Assembly (NCBI GenBank): GCA_903897155.1
Contig: CAIUAO010000050.1
Span: 1 to 31,519 of the forward strand
DNA from: an uncultured Actinomycetes bacterium
GTDB taxonomy: Bacteria; Actinomycetota; Actinomycetes; Nanopelagicales; Nanopelagicaceae
DNA length: 31,519 nucleotides
Reading direction: 5' to 3'
The notes under the pieces are model-generated. The model saw only the letters and a program-made list of their open reading frames with translations, searched no databases and was not told where the DNA came from. Numbering within the stretch: the stretch's first letter is position 1; the number at the start of each line of letters is the position of its first letter. The position numbers were made by a program, and so were the translations under genes. Positions 24,439 through 31,519 of this stretch are shown one piece after another.

Positions 24439-25208
24439 CTTCAGCACTTGATTCCATTATTGCTGGCGTATTAGAAGATGTTGCTGCAAGACAGATTCCA
24501 ATTGATGAAATCAAAAACAAGGCTGCGCTTGCTCCTTCACCTAGAGACGCATATGCAGCTTTAAATAAACCTGGCACACAAATCATTGCTGAAATAAAGA
24601 GATCTTCACCTAGCAAAGGCGAACTAGCTCCGATCGCAGACCCTGTTGCTCTTGCACGTTCTTATGAAAAAGGGGGAGCGGCAGTTATTAGCGTTCTCAC
24701 CGAGGAGCGTAGATTTGGTGGGAAGGCTGAAGATTTAGTTGAAGTAAGAGAAGCAGTAGTGATTCCTGTTCTGCGGAAAGACTTTATAGTTACTGAGTTC
24801 CAAGTGTATGAAACTCGCGCACTAGGCGCAGATCTCATGCTTCTTATCGTTGCTGCTCTCAGTGATGAGCAACTTAAGGATTACTACTCTCTAGCAATCG
24901 ACTTAGGAATGAATGTTTTAGTTGAAGTTCATGATAAAAGTGAAATTGAACGCGCAGTTAAAATATCGCCAAAGATCATTGGCGTAAATGCAAGAAATCT
25001 GAAAACTCTAGAAATCAATGAAGATGCATTTGTTGATTTACTTCCAACGGTTCCTGGAGGAATTCTGAGGGTTGCAGAATCTGGCATTTCTACTCGCGAA
25101 CAAGTCCGTGAGGCTGAACTAGCAGGCGCTAAGGCAATCTTGGTAGGAGAAACTCTTGTCCGTGCTGGGGATCCAGTACATGCAATTTCAACTCTCCTGG
25201 GCAAATAG
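24435..25208 (+). CDS. trpC: Indole-3-glycerol phosphate synthase TrpC
   Basis: Closes the indole ring from CdRP. 257 residues of (beta/alpha)8 barrel: IIAEIKRSSPSKGEL (catalytic Lys), GGAAVISVLTEERRFGG, VLRKDFIVTEFQVYE, LLIVAAL, GMNVLVEVHD, IIGVNARNLKTLE, VAESGISTREQV and ILVGETLVRAGDP. It overlaps the small membrane protein gene by four bases. There is no TrpF fusion. Confidence 0.97.
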   Translation: MTSALDSIIAGVLEDVAARQIPIDEIKNKAALAPSPRDAYAALNKPGTQIIAEIKRSSPSKGELAPIADPVALARSYEKGGAAVISVLTEERRFGGKAEDLVEVREAVVIPVLRKDFIVTEFQVYETRALGADLMLLIVAALSDEQLKDYYSLAIDLGMNVLVEVHDKSEIERAVKISPKIIGVNARNLKTLEINEDAFVDLLPTVPGGILRVAESGISTREQVREAELAGAKAILVGETLVRAGDPVHAISTLLGK

Positions 25209-25216
25209 TCTGCTGG

Positions 25217-25222
25217 TACCGT
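25217..25222 (+). promoter_or_regulatory. Candidate -10 box for leaderless trpB
   Basis: TACCGT ends exactly six bases before the trpB ATG, in the 20-base gap after trpC, with no Shine-Dalgarno in between. It would be an internal promoter letting trpBA and the downstream genes be expressed apart from trpE-trpC. No -35 is recognisable. Confidence 0.4.
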
Positions 25223-25228
25223 TTACCT

Positions 25229-26428
25229 ATGAGTGCTCCTGTTGATTCACAAATCCTTGGCCACTTCGGCCCCTATGGCGGAAGGTTTGTTCCAGAAGCT
25301 CTTATTGCCGCTTTAGATGAATTAACACTTGCTCACGAGACCGCTCTTAATGATCCTGCTTTTCAAAAAGAATTAGCTGACCTACATCGCACCTATACAG
25401 GGCGTCCAAGCATCATTACAGAGGCAAAACGTTTTGCTGAGCACGCTGGTGGGGCAAGAATTTTACTCAAGCGTGAGGATCTCAATCACACTGGATCGCA
25501 CAAAATTAATAACGTTCTTGGGCAAGCACTCTTGACGAAGCGAATGGGCAAAAAGCGCATCATTGCAGAGACTGGTGCTGGTCAACACGGTGTTGCTGCG
25601 GCAACTGCAGCTGCTCTTATGGGACTTGAGTGCGTTGTGTATATGGGTGAAGAAGATACAAAACGTCAGTCACTTAATGTTGCGCGAATGAAATTACTTG
25701 GTGCGGAAGTTGTTCCTGTAACACAAGGTAGCAAAACTCTTAAAGATGCAATTAACGAAGCAATGCGCGACTGGGTGACTAATGTTGAAACAACACACTA
25801 TCTTTTAGGAACAGTTGCTGGCCCGCATCCATTTCCTACGATGGTTAGGGATTTTCATCGAATAATTGGAGTAGAGGCACGCGAGCAATGTTTAGATCTA
25901 GTTGGTCGTTTGCCAGATGCAGTACTTGCTTGTGTTGGCGGTGGCTCAAACGCAATTGGTATTTTCCACCCATTTATTGAGGATAAAAATGTTCGCCTCA
26001 TCGGGTTAGAAGCAGGTGGAAGAGGAATTGAATCAGGATTGCATGCTGCAACGATTACAGGTGGAACCCCTGGAGTCCTGCACGGAACTCGCTCGTATGT
26101 TTTGCAAGATGAAAATGGGCAAACACTTGAGTCACACTCAATTTCGGCAGGTCTTGATTATCCAGGAGTAGGTCCAGAGCACGCATATCTCCATGACATT
26201 GGACGAGCCGAGTATCGTGCAATTACTGATGACGAAGCAATGTATGCCTTCTCATTACTTTCTAAGACTGAAGGAATTATTCCTGCAATTGAAACAGCTC
26301 ATGCATTAGCAGGTGCGATGCAGGTAGGAAATGAACTTGGGTCAGATGCTGTATTGCTCATAAATCTTTCTGGACGCGGGGATAAAGACGTTCAGACAGC
26401 TGCTGCATATTTTGGTATTCCACTCTAA
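25229..26428 (+). CDS. trpB: Tryptophan synthase beta chain TrpB
   Basis: PLP enzyme joining indole and serine. 399 residues. It has FGPYGGRFVPEAL, the PLP Lys92 in HTGSHKINNVLGQALL, ETGAGQHGVAAAT, the phosphate-binding CVGGGSNAIG, GLDYPGVGPEHA and LSGRGDKDVQT. The ATG lies 20 bases after trpC; the absence of a ribosome site and the TACCGT box suggest a leaderless start. It is followed at once by trpA (TAAATG). Confidence 0.98.
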   Translation: MSAPVDSQILGHFGPYGGRFVPEALIAALDELTLAHETALNDPAFQKELADLHRTYTGRPSIITEAKRFAEHAGGARILLKREDLNHTGSHKINNVLGQALLTKRMGKKRIIAETGAGQHGVAAATAAALMGLECVVYMGEEDTKRQSLNVARMKLLGAEVVPVTQGSKTLKDAINEAMRDWVTNVETTHYLLGTVAGPHPFPTMVRDFHRIIGVEAREQCLDLVGRLPDAVLACVGGGSNAIGIFHPFIEDKNVRLIGLEAGGRGIESGLHAATITGGTPGVLHGTRSYVLQDENGQTLESHSISAGLDYPGVGPEHAYLHDIGRAEYRAITDDEAMYAFSLLSKTEGIIPAIETAHALAGAMQVGNELGSDAVLLINLSGRGDKDVQTAAAYFGIPL

Positions 26429-27226
26429 ATGAGCACCCCACTCGATGACTTATTTGTTAAGACTCGTAAAGAAAACCGAGCTGCACTTATAGGATTTTTA
26501 CCTGCTGGCTTTCCAACTCAGTCTGGATCGATTTCTGTACTCACCGCAATGGTTCATGGTGGATGTGACGCAATCGAAATTGGCTTTCCTTATAGTGACC
26601 CGGTCATGGATGGGCCAATAATCCAAGCCGCATCAGATCAATCACTCAAGCAAGGTACGGGGGCGAAAGAAGTATTCGCTACCGTGAGAGCAATCGCGGC
26701 ACTAGCACCTACGGTTGTCATGACATATTGGAATCCAATTGAGCGGTATGGTGTAAAAAAGTTTCTTGATTCCATGAAGGAAAACGGTGGCAGCGGAGCC
26801 GTCACACCAGATTTAACAATTGAAGAGTCCTCTCAATGGATTGAAGAGACAAAGAAACTCGATAGTAATCGTATATTTGTTGTTGCCCCAAGTACGAGTG
26901 ATGAGAGACTGAAAAAAGTCGCAGAAGCTTCTACTGGCTTTATCTATGCGGCATCTCTCATGGGAGTCACAGGAACACGCGCATCGGTTTCAACTGGCGC
27001 TCAAACCTTGGTCGATAGAATTCGCCGGGTAACAGATAAACCTGTTGCTGTCGGATTAGGAGTTTCAACTCCTGAGCAAGCCCATGAAGTGGCGCGATAT
27101 GCTGATGGAGTAATCGTTGGTTCTGCATTCATACGCTTGCTGCAGGAATCCAAGTCTGAAGAAGAGGGTATTAATAAAGTGAAAGATCTTGCGATAGCGC
27201 TAGCTCAGGGTATGAAGCGCTCATGA
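26429..27226 (+). CDS. trpA: Tryptophan synthase alpha chain TrpA
   Basis: Splits indole glycerol phosphate and channels indole to TrpB. 265 residues, with LIGFLPAGFPT, the catalytic Glu and Asp in DAIEIGFPYSDPVMDGPIIQ, VVMTYWNPIERYG, GFIYAASLMGVTGTRA, VGLGVSTPEQA and GVIVGSAFIR. The region around GGSGAVTPDLTIEESSQW (loop 6 side) is normal. No gap to trpB; the stop overlaps the next gene as ATGA. Confidence 0.97.
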   Translation: MSTPLDDLFVKTRKENRAALIGFLPAGFPTQSGSISVLTAMVHGGCDAIEIGFPYSDPVMDGPIIQAASDQSLKQGTGAKEVFATVRAIAALAPTVVMTYWNPIERYGVKKFLDSMKENGGSGAVTPDLTIEESSQWIEETKKLDSNRIFVVAPSTSDERLKKVAEASTGFIYAASLMGVTGTRASVSTGAQTLVDRIRRVTDKPVAVGLGVSTPEQAHEVARYADGVIVGSAFIRLLQESKSEEEGINKVKDLAIALAQGMKRS

Positions 27227-27726
27227 AAAAGGTTTTGAATCCAACTACCCAACCTTGGTTAACACTACTTGCTCGTTTGATCCTTGCCGGCGTTTTACTT
27301 GCAGCAGGTTGGATCAAGGCAATGAAGCCAAGTGAGGCAGCAGCATCAGTACGAGTTTATGAAGTTTTGCCAGTAAATATTGCAAATACTTTTGGCTACA
27401 TCCTTCCTTGGATTGAAATCGGTATTGCGCTCTTACTTATTGTTGGAATTTGGACGCGCTGGAGCAGTATTGCGGCCGGAGCACTCATGGTTCTCTTTGT
27501 CATTGCGATCGCTCAGGCTTGGGCAAGAAAGCTACCGATTAACTGTGGTTGCTTTGGCAATGGCGGGATCACGGCAGATGGCAAAGTGCATGCCTGGACA
27601 TATGCCACTGAAATTATTCGAGATATAGGCTTAATTTTGCTGTCAATTTTTATTACTTACTTCCCTAACGGTAAGTTTGCTCTAGATAGCGGAACTAAAA
27701 ATAGTGAGAATGGTGGAGAAAGATAA
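27223..27726 (+). CDS. MauE/DoxX-like membrane protein with CGC motif
   Basis: 167 residues with about four transmembrane segments (near 14-34, 53-75, 80-100 and 125-148). The motif KLPINCGCFGNGG places C108 and C110 in a loop, the form seen in MauE-type members of the DoxX superfamily, which are tied to disulfide bond chemistry. The gene overlaps trpA by four bases, and its stop overlaps the start of a DsbA-like gene (TAATG). Inference: it may act as the membrane redox partner of that DsbA-like protein, in the place of DsbB or VKOR. The methylamine link in the MauE name does not apply; no other mau genes are present. Confidence 0.8.
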   Translation: MKKVLNPTTQPWLTLLARLILAGVLLAAGWIKAMKPSEAAASVRVYEVLPVNIANTFGYILPWIEIGIALLLIVGIWTRWSSIAAGALMVLFVIAIAQAWARKLPINCGCFGNGGITADGKVHAWTYATEIIRDIGLILLSIFITYFPNGKFALDSGTKNSENGGER

Positions 27727-28415
27727 TGGCAGCTTCAAGCAAAAATGGTTCTAATGGAAAAGGCGATAAGACTACGCGCAACCTCGTTGTTGGCATGATC
27801 CTTTTAGTTGTTGTTGCTGGCGCTGGCGCTGCTCTTGCCTCTAATCACGCTGTCAAGAGTGCATCTAAGCCATCTGCAGTTGAAGCTACTGATGGTGATG
27901 GGATTGGGTTCAATACGAGCGCCCCTGTGAAAGTAGATTTCTACGAAGATTTTCAATGCCCACATTGCCGTGACTTTGAAGCGGTTAACAATGCCTATAT
28001 TAATAAAATAATTACAGATGGAAAAATTCACGCTGTATTTCACCCTATGTCATTCATTGGCAACGAGTCTGTTTTGACTGCTGCTGCCTCAGCATGTGCA
28101 TCTGATCAGGGTAAGTTTTTACAAATGCATGCTGCTTTATTCGCAAACCAAGCTGCAAATGAGAACAGCGGAATTTGGAGTAATGCAAAACTGATAGTCC
28201 TTGGACATTCACTCGGGATTGCATCGACTAAATATGATGAGTGCATTAATAATGGGCAGTATCTAAACTGGACGAAGAATGTTGAAGATTATGCTGGTAA
28301 AGCTAATATCAACTCAACTCCAACTGTCCTTATAAATGGTAAGCCTGTTCCACAGAACACCTACTTAAATTCAGCAGCATTCCAAGCTGCGTTTAGTTCT
28401 GCCGGCGTTAAGTAA
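27726..28415 (+). CDS. Membrane-anchored DsbA-like thiol-disulfide oxidoreductase
   Basis: 229 residues. A basic, Gly/Ser-rich cytoplasmic start is followed by one membrane anchor (about residues 18-37) and an extracytoplasmic thioredoxin-fold domain. That domain has the active site FQCPHC (C78, C81) after VDFYEDF and the cis-Pro loop INSTPTVLINGKPV. Two more Cys (in SACASDQ and YDECINN) may form a structural pair. It likely oxidises or isomerises disulfides in exported proteins. The paired MauE-like gene and lgt next to it fit a role in handling exported proteins. Confidence 0.88.
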   Translation: MAASSKNGSNGKGDKTTRNLVVGMILLVVVAGAGAALASNHAVKSASKPSAVEATDGDGIGFNTSAPVKVDFYEDFQCPHCRDFEAVNNAYINKIITDGKIHAVFHPMSFIGNESVLTAAASACASDQGKFLQMHAALFANQAANENSGIWSNAKLIVLGHSLGIASTKYDECINNGQYLNWTKNVEDYAGKANINSTPTVLINGKPVPQNTYLNSAAFQAAFSSAGVK

Positions 28416-28418
28416 GAG

Positions 28419-29240
28419 TTGCTCTACCGATTTATCCCGACCCCATCTAGTTCTTCGTTGGGGCTGGGAACGGTCACTATTCATTACTATGCACTATGCA
28501 TATTGCTTGGAATAGCTGCAGCAATTTTGATTGGAAAAGTCCGCTATGTGCGAGCAGGTGGCATTGGAAATGAAATTTATGACCTTGCAATTTATGTAGT
28601 ACCTGCTGGAATAGTAGGAGGACGTCTTTATCACGTCATTACTACACCAGAGTTGTACTTCGGTCCCCATGGGCATTTCTTAGATATATTTAAAATCTGG
28701 CAAGGTGGAATGGGTATCTGGGGAGCGGTAGCCTTTGGTGTTGCTACAGGTTCTCTATATTTCAAAATAAAACCATGTTCTGTTAGTTTTCTTATTGCAC
28801 TTGATGCGATCGCCCCAGGAATAGTTTTAGCGCAGGGAATCGGCAGATGGGGCAATTGGTTTAACGGCGAACTTTTTGGAAAACCTACGACACTGCCCTG
28901 GGCACTTACAATTCCTCTCAGTGAGCGCCCCACAGGATTTGAAAGCTTTGCGACATTCCAGCCGACATTCCTTTATGAATCAATCTGGTGTGTTCTTATT
29001 GCTTTGCTAATTATCTACATGCCTGGGATAAGAAAACTTAAAGAAGGTAATGAGTTTCTACTATATGTATTTCTTTACTCCTCCGGTCGTCTTTGGATTG
29101 AATCTCTTCGCATTGATTCCGCTCACCATATATTTGGACTTCGTCTGAATATTTGGATTGCAGGAATCTGCGCTATCGGTTCAGCGGCAGGCTTATACGC
29201 ACGGCAGAAACGCGTCGCGTCCGGGCCTGCAGATCAGTAG
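28419..29240 (+). CDS. lgt: Phosphatidylglycerol--prolipoprotein diacylglyceryl transferase Lgt
   Basis: Lgt attaches diacylglycerol to the lipobox Cys of prolipoproteins, the step before LspA, which is also in this window. 273 residues, seven-helix type: N-terminal IPTPSSSSLGLG then IHYYALCILLGI, GGRLYHVI, KIWQGGMGIWGAV, the signature GIGRWGNWFNGELFG, PTFLYESIW and GRLWIESLRID. Start is TTG at 28419, three bases after the dsbA-like stop, with AAGTAAGAG just upstream. No in-frame ATG precedes the conserved IPTP segment. Confidence 0.93.
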   Translation: MLYRFIPTPSSSSLGLGTVTIHYYALCILLGIAAAILIGKVRYVRAGGIGNEIYDLAIYVVPAGIVGGRLYHVITTPELYFGPHGHFLDIFKIWQGGMGIWGAVAFGVATGSLYFKIKPCSVSFLIALDAIAPGIVLAQGIGRWGNWFNGELFGKPTTLPWALTIPLSERPTGFESFATFQPTFLYESIWCVLIALLIIYMPGIRKLKEGNEFLLYVFLYSSGRLWIESLRIDSAHHIFGLRLNIWIAGICAIGSAAGLYARQKRVASGPADQ

Positions 29241-29249
29241 ATTGCTGGG

Positions 29250-29255
29250 TAGACT
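29250..29255 (+). promoter_or_regulatory. Candidate -10 box for leaderless VIT-family gene
   Basis: TAGACT ends exactly six bases before the ATG at 29262, in a 21-base gap after lgt, with no Shine-Dalgarno. This is the clearest leaderless pattern in the window apart from hisD. No -35 is recognisable. Confidence 0.5.
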
Positions 29256-29261
29256 CCCGAC

Positions 29262-29960
29262 ATGCCACTAGAACATGTTTATCAGCGAAACGTTCACCAT
29301 AAGTCTCATAAATCTGGGTGGTTGCGTGCTGCTGTTCTCGGAGCAAATGATGGATTAGTTTCTAATGCCTCCCTACTTATAGGTATCGCTGCTGCTGGCA
29401 GAATTAATTTGCTCCCATTAACTGGTATTGCTGGAATTGCAGCGGGTTCAATGTCGATGGCGGTTGGTGAATATATTTCCGTCCAATCTCAATCTGATAT
29501 TGAAGAGGCCGATCGGAAAATGGAGATTGAGCATTTAGCAATTGATCCAGAAGGTGAATTAGAAGAGCTTGCAGAGATTTATGTCGAGCGTGGACTACCT
29601 CTAGATTTAGCTAGACAAGTTGCAGAGAAATTCACAGAGAAAAATGCATTGGAAGCACATTTACGTGATGAGCTTGGACATTTTGAGATGCACAAGGCAA
29701 GACCGCTTCAAGCCGCGATTGCTTCTGCCCTTAGTTTTGCCATTGGAGGAGCAATCCCGCTCCTTGGTGCGCTTATGCCAACTACGAGTGGGAAAGTTTG
29801 GATGATCGTCCTATTCACTCTTATTGGACTCGTGGGCACTGGGGCGACAAGTTCAAAGCTTGCGGGTTCCCCTCTCCTGCGCACTGTGCTTCGAGTATTG
29901 ATCGGGGGATCACTTGGCATGCTCATCACCGCAGGGATCGGCTCACTCGTTCATATCTAA
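29262..29960 (+). CDS. VIT1/CCC1-family Fe/Mn transporter-like membrane protein
   Basis: 232 residues. The family signature GANDGLVSNASLLIGI opens the first helix, followed by AGSMSMAVGEYISVQSQ, a hydrophilic cytosolic region rich in Glu (about residues 78-140, including EIEHLAID and LRDELG), and three further hydrophobic segments to the C-terminus. Members move Fe2+ or Mn2+ out of the cytosol. The soluble Glu-rich part matches the metal-binding region known in plant VIT1, but metal choice cannot be read. It sits between lgt and gltB and may have its own promoter (TAGACT at 29250). Confidence 0.88.
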   Translation: MPLEHVYQRNVHHKSHKSGWLRAAVLGANDGLVSNASLLIGIAAAGRINLLPLTGIAGIAAGSMSMAVGEYISVQSQSDIEEADRKMEIEHLAIDPEGELEELAEIYVERGLPLDLARQVAEKFTEKNALEAHLRDELGHFEMHKARPLQAAIASALSFAIGGAIPLLGALMPTTSGKVWMIVLFTLIGLVGTGATSSKLAGSPLLRTVLRVLIGGSLGMLITAGIGSLVHI

Positions 29961-30107
29961 GCCTGCCTGAATCCCTAAATTGGTTCCACTAATACCCAAT
30001 TGACTTGATACGCTTTCTCACTGCTCAAGGTGGGTTAGACCCAAGTTGAGTTCATCGTTAGGCCATCGAAGTCCTGACCGTCCTGCAAAGTTTTCATAGG
30101 AGCGATC
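29961..30107 (+). promoter_or_regulatory. gltB upstream region with hairpin-forming dyad
   Basis: The 147-base gap before gltB contains TTGACT (30000-30005) and a TANNNT box TACGCT (30009-30014), neither with a good partner. It also contains a 27-base imperfect dyad at 30024-30050: five paired bases, two mismatches, five paired bases and a TAG loop (arms CTCAA/TTGAG outside, TGGGT/ACCCA inside). No T-run follows, so it is not a standard terminator. An AGGAG ribosome site is at 30098-30102. Likely a promoter and leader for gltB; the dyad could be an operator or an RNA hairpin. Confidence 0.4.
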
Positions 30108-31519
30108 ATGGGCTTATTTTCTACTGTGCCATCTGCACAAGGGTTGTACGACCCTGCCAATGAACATGATGCATGTGGCGTTGCTATGGTCGCAACATTA
30201 AATAAGAAACCAACCCATGAAGTTGTTTCACAAGGCCTTACAGCACTTCGCAATCTTGAACATCGCGGAGCATCAGGTGCAGAGCCAGATAGTGGTGATG
30301 GCGCAGGAATTCTTATTCGTATTCCCGATGAGTTCTATCGCAGCGTTGTTGAATTTACATTGCCAGAAGCTGGGCATTATGCAACAGGTATTGCATTTAT
30401 TGATGCATCATTCACCGATCAATCTGTAATTCAAAAATTTGCAGATGAAGAGAATATAAAGATTCTTGGATGGCGTGAGTTGCCTATAAATGACTCATCT
30501 CTTGGTAAGACTGCGCTTTCCGTTATGCCTCGATTTGTTCAGATTTTTGTTGCAGGGGAAAAAAATGAATCAGACCTTGCCCTTGACCGGCTAGCATTTT
30601 GCTTCCGCAAGCGCGTTGAGCATGCATTACCAATTTACTTCCCTTCATTATCATCACGAACGATTGTTTATAAGGGGATGTTAACTACAGGCCAACTCGA
30701 GGAATTCTTCCCGGATCTTTCTAACGAACTTGTTAAGTCTCCACTTGCCGTTGTTCACTCCCGCTTTTCAACAAACACTTTCCCCTCTTGGCCCCTTGCG
30801 CACCCATATCGCTTCATAGCTCATAACGGAGAAATCAATACTGTCCGTGGCAACCGTAACTGGATGCGCGCGCGCGAAGCACTTCTTGCAAGTCCTTTAA
30901 TTCCTGGAGATATCACGAGACTTTTCCCTATCGTTGATAGCAACGGAAGTGACTCTGCTTCATTTGATGAAGTTCTTGAACTGCTCTATCTCACCGGCCG
31001 CTCTTTGCCACATTCAATATTGATGATGATCCCAGAAGCATGGGAAAACCACGCGACTATGCCACAAGAGCGTAAAGATTTTTATGAGTTTCATTCATCA
31101 ATGATGGAACCCTGGGATGGCCCAGCATGTGTGACATTTACTGACGGTAATCAAGTAGGGGCAGTTCTAGATCGTAATGGGCTACGTCCATCAAGGTTCT
31201 GGGTAACTAACGATGGTCTAGTCGTACTTGCCTCAGAAGTTGGCGTTCTTGACATTCCTCAAGAGAAAATAATCCGTAAAGGTCGTTTGCAACCTGGCCG
31301 TATGTTCTTAGTTGATATTGAAGAAGGTCGCATCATCGAAGATGATGAAATTAAGGATTCTCTTGCCAAGGCTGCGCCATATGGAAAGTGGCTTCATGAT
31401 GGAATTGTGAAGTTATCTGATCTTCCTGCCCGTGAACATATTATTTACCCGCATTCATCTGTAATACGTCGCCAAAGAGCATTTGGCTATACCGAAGAAG
31501 AACTGCGCATAATTATTAC
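30108..31519 (+). CDS. gltB: Glutamate synthase large subunit GltB, N-terminal part (runs off window)
   Basis: The large GOGAT subunit makes glutamate from glutamine and 2-oxoglutarate. The frame is open from ATG 30108 to the window end (about 470 codons of roughly 1500), with no stop. The class II glutaminase domain is seen: HDACGVAMVA with C23 as the nucleophile after a 22-residue propeptide, LRNLEHRGASG, DSGDGAGILI, VVHSRFSTNTFPSWPLAHP, AHNGEINTVRGN, MMMIPEAWE, SSMMEPWDGPACVTFTDG and DRNGLRPSRF. The FMN/FeS parts lie beyond the window. AGGAG at 30098-30102 sets the start. Confidence 0.97.
   Translation, partial: MGLFSTVPSAQGLYDPANEHDACGVAMVATLNKKPTHEVVSQGLTALRNLEHRGASGAEPDSGDGAGILIRIPDEFYRSVVEFTLPEAGHYATGIAFIDASFTDQSVIQKFADEENIKILGWRELPINDSSLGKTALSVMPRFVQIFVAGEKNESDLALDRLAFCFRKRVEHALPIYFPSLSSRTIVYKGMLTTGQLEEFFPDLSNELVKSPLAVVHSRFSTNTFPSWPLAHPYRFIAHNGEINTVRGNRNWMRAREALLASPLIPGDITRLFPIVDSNGSDSASFDEVLELLYLTGRSLPHSILMMIPEAWENHATMPQERKDFYEFHSSMMEPWDGPACVTFTDGNQVGAVLDRNGLRPSRFWVTNDGLVVLASEVGVLDIPQEKIIRKGRLQPGRMFLVDIEEGRIIEDDEIKDSLAKAAPYGKWLHDGIVKLSDLPAREHIIYPHSSVIRRQRAFGYTEEELRIII

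Noticed and set aside
29961..30107. Glutamine riboswitch in the gltB leader
   Set aside because: I looked for the conserved GACGGAAGTAGG-type segment and did not find it; only the unrelated dyad at 30024-30050 is present.
30217..30429. Short + strand frame inside gltB
   Set aside because: Out of frame with the clearly conserved GltB reading frame that runs uninterrupted from 30108 to the end.
1..31519. A new defence, mobile or biosynthetic system
   Set aside because: Every stretch is covered by recognisable core genes in conserved order. No integrase, transposase, toxin-antitoxin pair, restriction gene, repeat array or composition jump was seen.

Overview
This window looks like a core chromosomal segment of a low- to moderate-GC actinobacterium. 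The best guess is the freshwater acI / Nanopelagicales type. Three things point there: an actinobacterial gene order (division cluster without ftsA, then sepF, yggT, ileS, a TraR/DksA-type gene, lspA, rluD and dnaE, then his and trp genes, then lgt and gltB); clear actinobacterial protein types (PriA in place of HisA, a Streptomyces-like IleRS); and a compact, AT-richer composition with very short intergenic gaps. I see no mobile elements, phage genes, CRISPR, rRNA or tRNA. The genus is an inference from composition and order, not from a search.

Region 1 (1-8162, + strand) is the peptidoglycan and division cluster: end of murD, ftsW, murG, murC, ftsQ, ftsZ, pgeF (yfiH), a YggS-type PLP protein, sepF and yggT. 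Most junctions overlap by a few bases (GTGA or ATGA), implying translational coupling. ftsZ has the only sizeable upstream gap here. Region 2 (8145-11285, - strand) is ileS, inverted relative to everything else. It overlaps the end of yggT by 18 bases. The divIVA/wag31 gene that normally lies between yggT and ileS in Actinobacteria is not here. Region 3 (11425-17210, +) holds a DksA/TraR zinc-finger protein with a histone-like Lys/Ala-rich tail, then lspA, rluD and dnaE.

Region 4 (17257-27226, +) is a joined histidine-tryptophan cluster: hisD, hisC, hisB, hisH, hisA/priA, hisF, hisI, trpE, a 55-residue membrane protein, trpC, trpB and trpA. hisG, hisE, trpD, trpG and trpF are absent from the window. 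The missing TrpF activity is explained by the PriA-type bifunctional isomerase. Region 5 (27223-29240) continues the run with a MauE/DoxX-like membrane protein, a DsbA-like anchored thiol oxidoreductase and lgt. Region 6 holds a VIT/CCC1-type metal transporter and the first 470 codons of gltB, the large glutamate synthase subunit, which runs off the window end.

Most of the window is ordinary housekeeping. I did not find a convincing undescribed multi-gene system. The items most worth a second look are: the IleRS with a GXHH-type signature instead of HXGH; the ileS inversion with divIVA missing; the small protein coupled between trpE and trpC; and several genes (sepF, hisD, trpB, the VIT gene, perhaps dnaE) whose start codon lies 6-8 bases after a TANNNT -10 box with no Shine-Dalgarno, as expected for leaderless transcripts.
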